Assembly (NCBI RefSeq): GCF_009933135.1
Contig: NZ_MAEH01000010.1
Location: 114,293-178,292 of the forward strand
DNA length: 64,000 bases
DNA from: Candidatus Enterococcus leclercqii
Lineage (GTDB): Bacteria; Bacillota; Bacilli; Lactobacillales; Enterococcaceae
Direction of reading: 5' to 3'
Each line of letters opens with the position of its first letter. Positions within the stretch are counted from its first letter, which is position 1. The translations under genes were made by a program, and so were the position numbers. Below are positions 56,921 to 64,000 of the stretch, piece after piece. The notes under the pieces were generated by a model. The model was not told the DNA's origin. It did not search any database and was given only the letters and a program-made list of their open reading frames with translations.

Positions 56921-56960
56921 AAAAAGTGGGGGAAAGGGCGACCAATCCCCCACTTTTTTT
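56921..56960 (+). terminator. Terminator after the type IV permease gene
   Basis: AAAAAGTGGGGGA pairs with TCCCCCACTTTTT around a 13-base loop, followed by a T-run. Confidence 0.93.
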
Positions 56961-57008
56961 GTTTTTTCTCAAAGCAATCCCCCCTTTTTTTCCACTGAGC
57001 ACAGGACT

Positions 57009-57062
57009 TGTAACAAATTGTTAAGAAAATGAAACAATTTCGGCTTTTTCTATTTGTATAAT
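57009..57062 (+). promoter_or_regulatory. Promoter region of the 3D-domain gene with near-WalR box
   Basis: TATAAT at 57057-57062 is the -10; the -35 is poor. TGTAAC (57009-57014) and TGTTAA (57019-57024) are separated by four bases, one short of the WalR consensus. Activator-dependent promoters often lack a good -35, so control by WalR or a similar response regulator is plausible. Confidence 0.5.
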
Positions 57063-57156
57063 GAGTCACGTTGGAGAAATCTCCGAATGGTAACAGATTA
57101 GGATGAAGCTGTTGCTGAAAAGGGATTTTGAAGTTATTTGAAGGGGTGTTGGATTT

Positions 57157-58389
57157 TTGAAGCAGAAATTGACTGTGGCAATTGTTGGACTCTTGTGTCT
57201 GAACCTTGTCGCGCCGGTTGCAGCCAGCGCAGATACGATGGATGAGCTGAACCGAAAAGAAAACGCCGTACTAAAGCAAAGTAATCAAATCTCTGGTGAA
57301 GTCCAGACCGCATTGACTGCGGCCAACGAGACCTACGCCAAAGTGACTGCCGCTCGTAAAGCTGTCGCTGAAAACCAACAGGCCATCAAAAAGGCCCAAG
57401 CAGAGATTGTCACCACCGAAAAGACGATTGAAAAGCGTAAAGCCGCAGTTGGCCAGCGTTTGAAATCAATCCAAGTCAACGGCGGCATGGAATATAGCTG
57501 GACGGCGCTGTTAGACGCCGAAAGCATCACTGATTTTATCAACCGTGCTGTAGCTATCAACCAGCTGCAAAGCTCGGAAAAAGAAAAAATCGACAGCCTT
57601 CACGCAGAAAAAGACAAGCTCGTTGCTCTGCAAACAGAGGTTGAAGAAAAGCAAGCGACCCTTAAGGAAAAAGAAGCTGATTTGGAAGATGAAGCCGCTG
57701 AATTGGAAGACCGCATCAGCGATCTGCAACAACAGTTGGCAAAAAATCAAGACACCTTGACGAACATTGCTGCTTCTAAAGAGGTGGAACAAGCTCGTCT
57801 AGCCGCTGAAAAAGAAGCTGCCGCAAAAGCCGCTGCCGAAAAGAAAGCTGCTGAAAAAGCCGCCGCCGAGCAAGCTGCCGCGAAAAAAGCTGAAGAAGAG
57901 GCCGCCAAGGAATCACAAGCCGCAACTGAAACACCAGCTTCAAGCACTGGCAATAGCAGCACCGGCAACACATCCGAAAGCACTGAGGATGCGCAAACAC
58001 CGGAGAGTTCTGAAGAACCGCCAGCAACTGAAACACCGGCTCCTGGCAACAGTGGTTCCGAAACTGGTGGCAACAATGAGAGCGGCTCTGAATCCGGTGA
58101 TAATTACACCGTCATGACATTTGAGACCACCGCTTATTCATGGAAGGAAGCCGGTGCCTCACCATACACCGCTTCTGGTACCGATCTGCGCACCAATCCG
58201 CAGGCCGTTGCTGTGGATCCTAGCGTCATTCCATTGGGCACTGTTGTAGAAGTTGAAGGCTACGGAATCGCTGTGGCACTGGATACCGGCGGCGCCATCA
58301 AGGGTCACATCATGGACGTCCACATTACGGACCTGGATGCCATGCACGCTTGGGGTAGACGCAGTGTACAGGTTAAAGTGTTTAAATAG
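57157..58389 (+). CDS. Secreted coiled-coil protein with C-terminal 3D (lytic transglycosylase-like) domain
   Basis: A 410-residue protein starting at TTG 57157, nine bases after GAAGGGG. A signal peptide (cleavage after Ala25 in VAASA-DT) is followed by a PcsB-like coiled coil (about 27-245, with an Ala/Lys/Glu-rich repeat region), a Ser/Thr/Gly/Pro linker, and a 3D domain (about 325-410). The three name-giving aspartates are visible as Asp354 (AVDPSVIPLGT), Asp376 (ALDTGG) and Asp387 (IMDVH). The 3D fold resembles MltA-type lytic enzymes and is found in Sps/RpfB-like wall hydrolases. It probably acts in septal or growth-linked wall turnover outside the cell. Confidence 0.9.
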   Translation: MKQKLTVAIVGLLCLNLVAPVAASADTMDELNRKENAVLKQSNQISGEVQTALTAANETYAKVTAARKAVAENQQAIKKAQAEIVTTEKTIEKRKAAVGQRLKSIQVNGGMEYSWTALLDAESITDFINRAVAINQLQSSEKEKIDSLHAEKDKLVALQTEVEEKQATLKEKEADLEDEAAELEDRISDLQQQLAKNQDTLTNIAASKEVEQARLAAEKEAAAKAAAEKKAAEKAAAEQAAAKKAEEEAAKESQAATETPASSTGNSSTGNTSESTEDAQTPESSEEPPATETPAPGNSGSETGGNNESGSESGDNYTVMTFETTAYSWKEAGASPYTASGTDLRTNPQAVAVDPSVIPLGTVVEVEGYGIAVALDTGGAIKGHIMDVHITDLDAMHAWGRRSVQVKVFK

Positions 58390-58432
58390 TTGAGTGAACC
58401 CCCTGACTATTTGATAGGGAGGCTGAAAAAGT

Positions 58433-58480
58433 CCACTTGCGTCAAAGAGAGAAACTGTCTCTGACATGAGTGGTTTTTTT
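58433..58480 (+). terminator. Terminator after the 3D-domain gene
   Basis: CCACT-TGC-GTCA with AGAGA pairs with TCTCT-GAC-ATG-AGTGG around a short loop, followed by seven T. Confidence 0.85.
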
Positions 58481-58868
58481 GCGCGCATTGGTTATGAGGA
58501 AACCGAAAAACCAAGGTAGATGAGTCTGGCTTTAGAGACTTTGATTGGTATTGATTTGAGGCAAGTGACGAACGTTGACGAGATGTTTTGCAGCTGGTTA
58601 CTGCAATAAAAGGTAAGGCTGACACGTTTTTACGCTAGTTGTTACAGCAAAGACCAGCACTTGGTCAAAATATCAGCTATATTTGTCCGATAGTAGGGAG
58701 ATTTAGGACAGTTGCGGCTTTCTAAATAACTATTTTTTTTCTATAATGGTAGGAGAGTCTTTACCAAAAGACGGACATCGATACCGGGGTCGCAAGTAAG
58801 TTGTGTGCTCAAAGTCCTGTAACCACGTTTGTGTAGAGATTCAGTAGGTGTAAAGAAATGGAGCTCCC
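58481..58868. other. Non-coding gap before the teichoic acid genes
   Basis: No gene is visible. TATAAT at 58742-58747 is the probable -10 of the TagB-like gene; no good -35 is present. The leader after it would be about 120 bases. Confidence 0.5.
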
Positions 58869-60122
58869 ATGTTGAAATCATTGTATCTGCAGCTGCTGCG
58901 ACATTTAATACCCCCAGCTGTTGTGAAGAAGTCGATACCACCGTTGCGGGTCGCCTATATCATAAGTTTTGCCGACAATGATGCCGGCCTGATTTGCCGA
59001 CTGGCTGAGTATTACGGCAGCGGCTTTTTGCTGTGCTATACGCCAGCCATGGGTACTGCTGTGGCTGCCATTGAGGCCAAGCTGCCAGAGGGCCAATCTT
59101 TGAATAAAGCGGTTTATACACCGAAAGGACTACTTCTGGGTCAAACCTTGCGGCAATTGAAGCAGGCACAAGTAATCTTGGTGGATAACTATTTTCCGGA
59201 GTTGGCAGTTCTTTCCGCACCTCAACGCAGTATCATTCAGCTGTGGCACGCGACTGGGGCAATCAAGGAATTCGGCTGGGGAGATCCTAAAACAGCCCAG
59301 CGAAGTCAAGGGGATCAGCGGCGGTTCCAACAGGTTTATGACAGTTTTACCCATGTTGTCGTCGGCTCAGAAGCGATGGCGACTGTTTTCAAAGAGTGTT
59401 ACCGTTTGAAAGATAACGTGATTTGTCGAATAGGGGCCCCCCGTACGGATGCCTTTCAGCCGGCTGTAATTGCCGAAAATTCATCACAAATGACGCCAGT
59501 AAACTCAGCGTCTGCTCGGAAAAGGATATTGTATGTCCCAACCTATCGTGATACTATAGAAGAAATGTCCACTGTTCTCAATGAGGCTTTTGCTGTCTTT
59601 GCTCAGGAGGCGAAACATTTAGATTTCCTGGTGAAACTGCACCCTCATGCAGCGGATAAGATAACGATGCCGCAAGCGGATAATATCCACACAGCCACGG
59701 GCACATTGGAGCAACTGATGGCTGATTGTGACGGTTTGATTACGGATTATTCTTCATGTGTGTTTGATTTCATGCTGATACAGCCAGCGCAGCCTTACCT
59801 GTTCTTTTGCCCGGATTTGGCCCATTACCAGGCGACTACTGGCCTACAGGGAAATTTCTTAATTCAGATGAAACCGAGGATTGCTAGCAGCGCTGCTGAT
59901 TTGGCAATGCTACTGCAAACGATTGATGCAGAAACAGGAGAACATCTAAAGACTGCGACAACTAGTGGTGAAACCACGATTGCGACTGCTGCTTCAAAAT
60001 CAGATTCAGTTTCAGAGATATTTGATGCAGATCAAGTACGCACAACCTGGCATCAATACAACGATGGGCAGGCAGTAAACCGACTTTTGAGTCTGGTAGC
60101 TCAACTGCTTAATCGACAATAG
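58869..60122 (+). CDS. CDP-glycerol glycerophosphotransferase family protein (TagB/TagF-like)
   Basis: A 417-residue GT-B-fold peripheral membrane enzyme. IIQLWHATGAIKEFGWGD contains the conserved active-site His127; HVVVGSEAMATVF, RIGAPRTDAF, KRILYVPTYRDT and DGLITDYSSCVFDF are the CDP-glycerol-binding and catalytic motifs of the family. It is close to the length of priming enzymes (TagB), not of the longer polymerase TagF. It would add glycerol-phosphate to the ManNAc-GlcNAc linkage unit. The Ser/Thr-rich stretch near 360-380 is unusual. GGAGCTCCC precedes the ATG. Confidence 0.88.
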   Translation: MLKSLYLQLLRHLIPPAVVKKSIPPLRVAYIISFADNDAGLICRLAEYYGSGFLLCYTPAMGTAVAAIEAKLPEGQSLNKAVYTPKGLLLGQTLRQLKQAQVILVDNYFPELAVLSAPQRSIIQLWHATGAIKEFGWGDPKTAQRSQGDQRRFQQVYDSFTHVVVGSEAMATVFKECYRLKDNVICRIGAPRTDAFQPAVIAENSSQMTPVNSASARKRILYVPTYRDTIEEMSTVLNEAFAVFAQEAKHLDFLVKLHPHAADKITMPQADNIHTATGTLEQLMADCDGLITDYSSCVFDFMLIQPAQPYLFFCPDLAHYQATTGLQGNFLIQMKPRIASSAADLAMLLQTIDAETGEHLKTATTSGETTIATAASKSDSVSEIFDADQVRTTWHQYNDGQAVNRLLSLVAQLLNRQ

Positions 60123-60265
60123 CCGGCTATGAAGACAATGCTGTTACAAAATAAGCAACTGCCCGCTTTTTGGGCAGCTACATAAAGATTCAATGCAGTG
60201 GTTGCTGTCATGTCAGTGACTGACTGTAAATCACTTACTTTAAAAAACTGGAAAGGCGGCCGGAA

Positions 60266-61087
60266 ATGGAAACCGAATATATCAGCGGTCTGCCGGTGGA
60301 CAATCTCACCCGGCAGGACATCATCGACGATTTGCCAGCCTATCTGGCCTCCGATAAAAAAATGATCATCACCAGTGTCAATCCTCAGATTGCTATGCAG
60401 GTGGAGCAGTACCCCGAGGTTCGCAAGTATATCCAACGTGCCACTCATCGCTTGCCAGACGGTGTGGGTGTAGTAAAAATGTCTAAATACTTAGGCGGCA
60501 ATATCCGCGAACGAGTCACCGGGATTGATGTGATGGATGATTGTCTTCATTATGCCGATGCCCATGGTTGCCGCATCTTCTTATATGGTGCCAAAAAGGA
60601 AGTCGTGAAAAAGGCAGCTGCTAACATCGCCGCCGATTACCCTAACTTGAAAGTAGTCGGCTATATCGACGGCTATACTGAGCTTTCTGGTGATGAAATC
60701 ACCACTCGAATTAACGCAGTCCATCCCGATTTCCTTTTCGTGGCATTGGGCTCACCTAAACAGGAACTCTTTTTGGAAGAACAAGTAGACGCACTGAATG
60801 CGAAAGTCTATCTAGATGTCGGCGGCACTTTTGATGTCTTGTCAGGGACTGTCAAACGAGCACCCCAGTTTTTCATCAAACTCAATCTGGAATGGCTCTA
60901 TCGTTCCTTGAAATATCGACGACCAGAGCGCCTGATACAAATTTTGCAATATATGGTAAAAAGTTGGCGTATGCGAGGACATTCGCGTCAGATGGCTGGC
61001 AATAAAAAGCCGCAAGTTGGCACTGGAAAATCATTAAAAACACCGTCAGAGCAAGCTTCAGATCGTGACGTGAAAAAGAACAGCTAA
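60266..61087 (+). CDS. tagA: N-acetylglucosaminyldiphosphoundecaprenol N-acetyl-beta-D-mannosaminyltransferase
   Basis: A 273-residue WecG/TagA/CpsF (GT26) enzyme. TSVNPQIAMQVEQ, HRLPDGVGVVKMSKYLGG with the catalytic Asp65, RVTGIDVMDD, FLFVALGSPKQELFLEEQ and VGGTFDVLSGTVKRAP are diagnostic. It transfers ManNAc from UDP-ManNAc onto undecaprenyl-PP-GlcNAc at the membrane face, making the wall teichoic acid linkage unit. A basic tail of about 35 residues follows the domain. It ends just before the structured RNA region. Confidence 0.95.
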   Translation: METEYISGLPVDNLTRQDIIDDLPAYLASDKKMIITSVNPQIAMQVEQYPEVRKYIQRATHRLPDGVGVVKMSKYLGGNIRERVTGIDVMDDCLHYADAHGCRIFLYGAKKEVVKKAAANIAADYPNLKVVGYIDGYTELSGDEITTRINAVHPDFLFVALGSPKQELFLEEQVDALNAKVYLDVGGTFDVLSGTVKRAPQFFIKLNLEWLYRSLKYRRPERLIQILQYMVKSWRMRGHSRQMAGNKKPQVGTGKSLKTPSEQASDRDVKKNS

Positions 61088-61095
61088 GAAGTCGA

Positions 61096-61428
61096 TTTTA
61101 TGGTAAAATGGTCTTTGTTCGTAAACGGGCAAGCTGGTAGAGTAGGCTTTGCAGTAGGAAATCCGCGCTGAAGACCACCACCATAAAACCTGCACCGTCT
61201 GTCTGACAAGACGGTCGCAATAGAATGGAAGAATCAGATATGAACACTCAACTCAACTGCCCGCAGCCTTAGCTGAAATCGGCAAATATCCTGTCAACAT
61301 AATGGCCGTCACACAGTGCCGTTAATCGTAGGTATGCCATGAAACGGAATCGACCGGAGCTGAGCAAAAGGAGCGACCTTTTACTGCCGGGATCCCGTCA
61401 TCAAGACCAGCGGGGTGCCGGATTTTTT
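61096..61428 (+). ncRNA. Structured intergenic RNA with terminator, between tagA and tagH (unassigned)
   Basis: Four paired elements can be drawn in order. (I) TTTTATGG (61096-61103) with CCATAAAA (61181-61188), continued by GGTCTT (61110-61115) with AAGACC (61171-61176). (II) TGCACCGTCT with AGACGGT-GCA (61191-61218). (III) GCCTTAGCT (61266-61274) with AGCTGAGC (61358-61365), containing CCGTT with AACGG. (IV) a terminator, CCGG-GAT-CCCG (61387-61397) with CGGG-GTG-CCGG (61411-61421), then six T (61423-61428). No open frame with a ribosome binding site is present. It does not fit tmRNA, RNase P, SRP, 6S, T-box or the riboswitch motifs I can recall. It may be a stand-alone RNA or an attenuator for tagHGD. 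Confidence 0.6.
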
Positions 61429-61485
61429 GTGTTTATTGCTACCTGATCCACTTGCCACAGCATACTGATTAAAGGAGAATTTCAT

Positions 61486-62685
61486 TTGGAAAGCAATCAA
61501 GTAAAGATTAAAGCGACCCTCTTGACCAAGGAATTTGACCTGTTGAAAAAGAAATCTGACAAGATCAAACGTTTATTCCATTTAGGTAAGCAGGATGTGC
61601 AGACCTTCTGGGCCATCAAGGGCGTCGACTTCACCATCTATGACGGCGAAAGTGTCGGCTTGATCGGGGTCAACGGTTCCGGCAAGTCTACCTTGTCAAA
61701 CGTCATCTCTGGGATCATCCCGCCGACTTCTGGTGAATTGGAAATCAACGGGGACACGTCTATTATCGCCATCGGTGCCGGCTTGAAAGTACAACTGACT
61801 GGGATCGAAAATATCCGTTTGAAATCGTTGATGAGCGGGTTATCCCACAAAGAAATCGACGAAAATATGGATGATATCATTGCCTTCGCTGATCTAGGAG
61901 ACTTTATTAATCAACCAGTTAAAAGCTACTCTAGCGGGATGAAATCGCGGCTAGGCTTCGCAATTGCTGTTCACCAAAACCCTGATATTCTGATTATTGA
62001 TGAAGCTTTGTCCGTGGGTGACGAAACTTTTTATCAAAAATGTGTGGACAAGATTTTAGAATTCAAGGCACAGGGGAAGACCATCGTCTTTGTCAGCCAC
62101 TCACTAGGTCAGGTCCAAAAACTTTGTGATCGGACTATCTGGATGCACTACGGTGAGATGAAGGCATTCGGACCGACGGAAGAAGTCATTGAAGAATACA
62201 AAGAGTTTACCGACTGGTTCAAAACACTGAGCAAAGCCGATAAAGTGAAATATCAAAACGAGCAAAAAGAAGCACAAAAGTCTTTCAAGCTGCAAGAATT
62301 GATGGAACGTAAGTTGGCTGAAGGGGATGGCAAAGATGTTAAAAAGGTCCAATCGCTAACCCAGCGTAATAAGATTGGGGAGAAGATGGCACTCTCTACG
62401 AAGCTCATTCTGGCATTGACGATTCTGATTACCATGTTCGCTTCAATCGTCAGCTTCAATGACGCTGCGCTATCTGGTATCATGCACTCACCTATCGAAT
62501 TCATCCAAAAACAATTGGAAAAATTTGGGAACAGCATTGAGCGTCATCGCAATGGCAGCCTGCCAATCAGTGAAATAGCCTCAGAATCTAGGCAGCAAAT
62601 ACTTCTTACTGATAAGAACGGTAAGTTTCTAGTACCTGTCTATACTTTCCAAAGCCAAGAAGATTGGCAACAGAAAAGTCACTGA
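61486..62685 (+). CDS. tagH: Teichoic acid ABC exporter, ATP-binding subunit
   Basis: A 399-residue protein. Residues 1-240 form an ABC ATPase: Walker [11 protein letters not shown], signature [12 protein letters not shown], Walker [15 protein letters not shown]. After a charged helical linker there is one membrane segment ([22 protein letters not shown], about 305-326) and an extracytoplasmic tail, as in TagH/TarH, though shorter than SH3-bearing relatives. The start is TTG 61486, eight bases after AAAGGAG. With TagG it exports undecaprenol-linked wall teichoic acid. Confidence 0.93.
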   Translation: MESNQVKIKATLLTKEFDLLKKKSDKIKRLFHLGKQDVQTFWAIKGVDFTIYDGESVGLIGVNGSGKSTLSNVISGIIPPTSGELEINGDTSIIAIGAGLKVQLTGIENIRLKSLMSGLSHKEIDENMDDIIAFADLGDFINQPVKSYSSGMKSRLGFAIAVHQNPDILIIDEALSVGDETFYQKCVDKILEFKAQGKTIVFVSHSLGQVQKLCDRTIWMHYGEMKAFGPTEEVIEEYKEFTDWFKTLSKADKVKYQNEQKEAQKSFKLQELMERKLAEGDGKDVKKVQSLTQRNKIGEKMALSTKLILALTILITMFASIVSFNDAALSGIMHSPIEFIQKQLEKFGNSIERHRNGSLPISEIASESRQQILLTDKNGKFLVPVYTFQSQEDWQQKSH

Positions 62686-62720
62686 ACGTTCATTTGAACC
62701 TATTTTAAGGAGGAACACCT

Positions 62721-63530
62721 TTGTCTGAAGTTTGGTTGATTATAAAAGAACAGCTGGTTAACATCCGGACAATTTTCCGGCTGTCCAGCTATGAAGAAAA
62801 AGCAACATATCAAAGTCACTATTTGGGTCTAGCTTGGCAAATACTGAATCCGGCAATCCAAGTAGGAATCTACTATCTAGTTTTCGGTCTTGGAGTTAAT
62901 GGAGGGAATAAAGTTGATGGCGTTCCATTTTTTGCTTGGATGATGATTGGGATTACCGTCTGGTTCTTCATCAATTCCTCCATGTTGGGAGGTTCAAACA
63001 GCATTTATCGACAGGTGAATATTGTTTCTAAGATGAAGTTTCCTATGAGTATCTTGCCTACTACGAATATGGTAAGTAATCTGACCTCCTTTTGGCCAAT
63101 GATGGGAATCACAATTCTATTTTTATTTTTGTTTGGTAAAATGCCTACAGCATATTGGCTACAATTCATCTATTACTTCTTTGCCATGATCATGTTGCTG
63201 TTTGCCTTTGGTGTATTGAATTCTACCATCACAGTGTTAATTCGTGACTATCATATTATGTTGCAATCTGTGCTACGTCTGTTGTTTTATTTATCAGGAC
63301 CAATTTGGAATATTGAAAACCGCAATCTGCCTATCTGGTTAGTAAAAATCATGAAGTTAAATCCATTCTATTACTTGATTGATGGCTTTCGAGATACGTT
63401 CTTGTCTAAACGTTGGTTTTGGGAAAAAGGCACTTACGGCTTGATCTTTTGGGGAATCACATTGATTATCTTGATTTTGGGGAGCCACTTGCATTTGAAA
63501 TTCCGCAATAAATTTGTTGATTTGGTTTAA
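62721..63530 (+). CDS. tagG: Teichoic acid ABC exporter, permease subunit
   Basis: A 269-residue ABC-2 type permease with six helices: YLGLAWQILNPAIQVGIYYLVFG near the N-terminus, RQVNIVSKMKFPMSILP, and SGPIWNIENRNLP followed by KLNPFYYLIDGFRD, the polysaccharide/teichoic acid exporter hallmarks. The start is TTG 62721 after AAGGAGG. It pairs with tagH 35 bases upstream. Confidence 0.95.
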   Translation: MSEVWLIIKEQLVNIRTIFRLSSYEEKATYQSHYLGLAWQILNPAIQVGIYYLVFGLGVNGGNKVDGVPFFAWMMIGITVWFFINSSMLGGSNSIYRQVNIVSKMKFPMSILPTTNMVSNLTSFWPMMGITILFLFLFGKMPTAYWLQFIYYFFAMIMLLFAFGVLNSTITVLIRDYHIMLQSVLRLLFYLSGPIWNIENRNLPIWLVKIMKLNPFYYLIDGFRDTFLSKRWFWEKGTYGLIFWGITLIILILGSHLHLKFRNKFVDLV

Positions 63531-63553
63531 AAGAATTCTGAGGAGGAACAGTT

Positions 63554-63964
63554 ATGAAGCGCGTTATCACTTATGGAACATTCGACTTACTGCATTATGG
63601 TCATATCAATCTGCTACGACGGGCAAAATCGATGGGCGACTATCTGATTGTCGTATTGTCGTCTGATGAGTTCAACTGGGATGAAAAGCAAAAGAAGTGT
63701 TATTTCTCTTATGAAAAACGTAAGCAGCTGTTAGAAGCAATCCGTTATGTTGATCTAGTAATTCCAGAGAATAGCTGGGATCAGAAAGTTTCTGATGTCA
63801 AGGAATACCATGTAGATACCTTTGTGATGGGGGATGATTGGGTTGGTAAGTTTGACTTCGTTGAAGAAGAGACAGATGCCACAGTTGTCTATCTGCCACG
63901 AACGCCAGAGATTTCTACTTCACAGATTAAGAAGGATTTAGAAGAGCAGAAAAGAAAAAAATAG
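63554..63964 (+). CDS. tagD: Glycerol-3-phosphate cytidylyltransferase
   Basis: A 136-residue nucleotidyltransferase: TYGTFDLLHYGHINLLRRA contains the HxGH motif, FVMGDDWVGKFD the middle motif and YLPRTPEISTSQIK the RTxGISTT-like motif. It makes CDP-glycerol from CTP and glycerol-3-P, the donor for the TagB-like enzyme. GAGGAGG precedes the ATG. The 36 bases after it, to the window end, show no feature; the tag cluster probably continues. Confidence 0.95.
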   Translation: MKRVITYGTFDLLHYGHINLLRRAKSMGDYLIVVLSSDEFNWDEKQKKCYFSYEKRKQLLEAIRYVDLVIPENSWDQKVSDVKEYHVDTFVMGDDWVGKFDFVEEETDATVVYLPRTPEISTSQIKKDLEEQKRKK

Positions 63965-64000
63965 GAACATCATAGAGCCAAAAAGAAAAGAACCAGTTTG

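Noticed and set aside
61096..61428. tmRNA, RNase P RNA, 6S RNA or SRP RNA
   Set aside because: No CCA end or tag frame for tmRNA, no GAGGAAAGTCC-type core for RNase P (only a loose AGGAAATCC), no GGAAGGGAGCAG SRP loop, and no single long bulged helix as in 6S.

Overview
The window looks like chromosomal DNA of a low-GC Gram-positive coccus of the Lactobacillales, most likely Enterococcus or a close relative. The sufCDSUB order, the rplK-rplA / L10-leader-rplJ-rplL layout, an RNase M5-KsgA pair, a FolT gene behind a tetrahydrofolate riboswitch, strong AGGAGG ribosome binding sites and tag teichoic acid genes all point that way. The species assignment is inference. I see no rRNA, tRNA, CRISPR array, insertion sequence or prophage gene.

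Layout. 1-5.0 kb: end of a glycan-use operon (ROK protein and two GH38 alpha-mannosidase-like proteins). 5.0-7.8 kb: L-serine dehydratase (sdaAB/sdaAA, minus strand) and a NagB-like sugar-phosphate isomerase with a promoter overlapped by a cre-like site. 7.9-10.7 kb: ribosomal protein genes rplK, rplA, rplJ, rplL with two L1-binding-like RNA elements and an L10 leader/attenuator. 11-15.4 kb: a Cof-type phosphatase and anaerobic sulfite reductase asrABC. 15.8-21.5 kb: an amino-sugar module (nanE, Cof phosphatase, DUF4127, PTS EIIC, RpiR regulator). 21.6-25.5 kb: cobA, hemC (siroheme precursor synthesis, presumably for AsrC), a LysR regulator and proC. 26-31.2 kb: suf iron-sulfur operon with a Fur-type box on its promoter. 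31.3-34 kb: an A+T-rich solitary helicase-nuclease gene, a candidate defence gene. 34.4-36.1 kb: YfcC transporter. 36.4-41.3 kb: polyphosphate genes ppk2, ppx, ppk1. 41.5-43.6 kb: a metallophosphoesterase and an unknown membrane protein (minus strand). 44-46.4 kb: tatD, rnmV, rsmA. 46.8-48.5 kb: two ECF S components, the second being folT behind a THF riboswitch. 48.7-52 kb: DUF1648 protein, NagZ-like GH3 enzyme and a zinc-ribbon membrane protein. 52.2-55.7 kb: heterodimeric ABC exporter. 56-58.4 kb: type IV putative permease and a secreted 3D-domain protein. 58.9-64 kb: wall teichoic acid genes (TagB-like, tagA, tagH, tagG, tagD).

Links between genes. AsrABC reduces sulfite with siroheme and Fe-S clusters; cobA and hemC supply part of the siroheme route and suf supplies clusters. 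NanE handles ManNAc-6-P while TagA transfers ManNAc onto undecaprenyl-PP-GlcNAc, so ManNAc appears on both the catabolic and the wall-building side. PPK1, PPX and PPK2 can make, degrade and use polyphosphate.

Most worth following: a roughly 330-nt multi-helix RNA ending in a terminator between tagA and tagH that matches no RNA class I can recall; the helicase/DUF2726 gene; the cobA C-terminal remnant resembling a collapsed HemD; the orphan EIIC-nanE-DUF4127 module; and paired CTGTC-GACAG operators on the first ECF gene. Start codons were chosen by ribosome binding site and family alignment from memory; no database search was possible.
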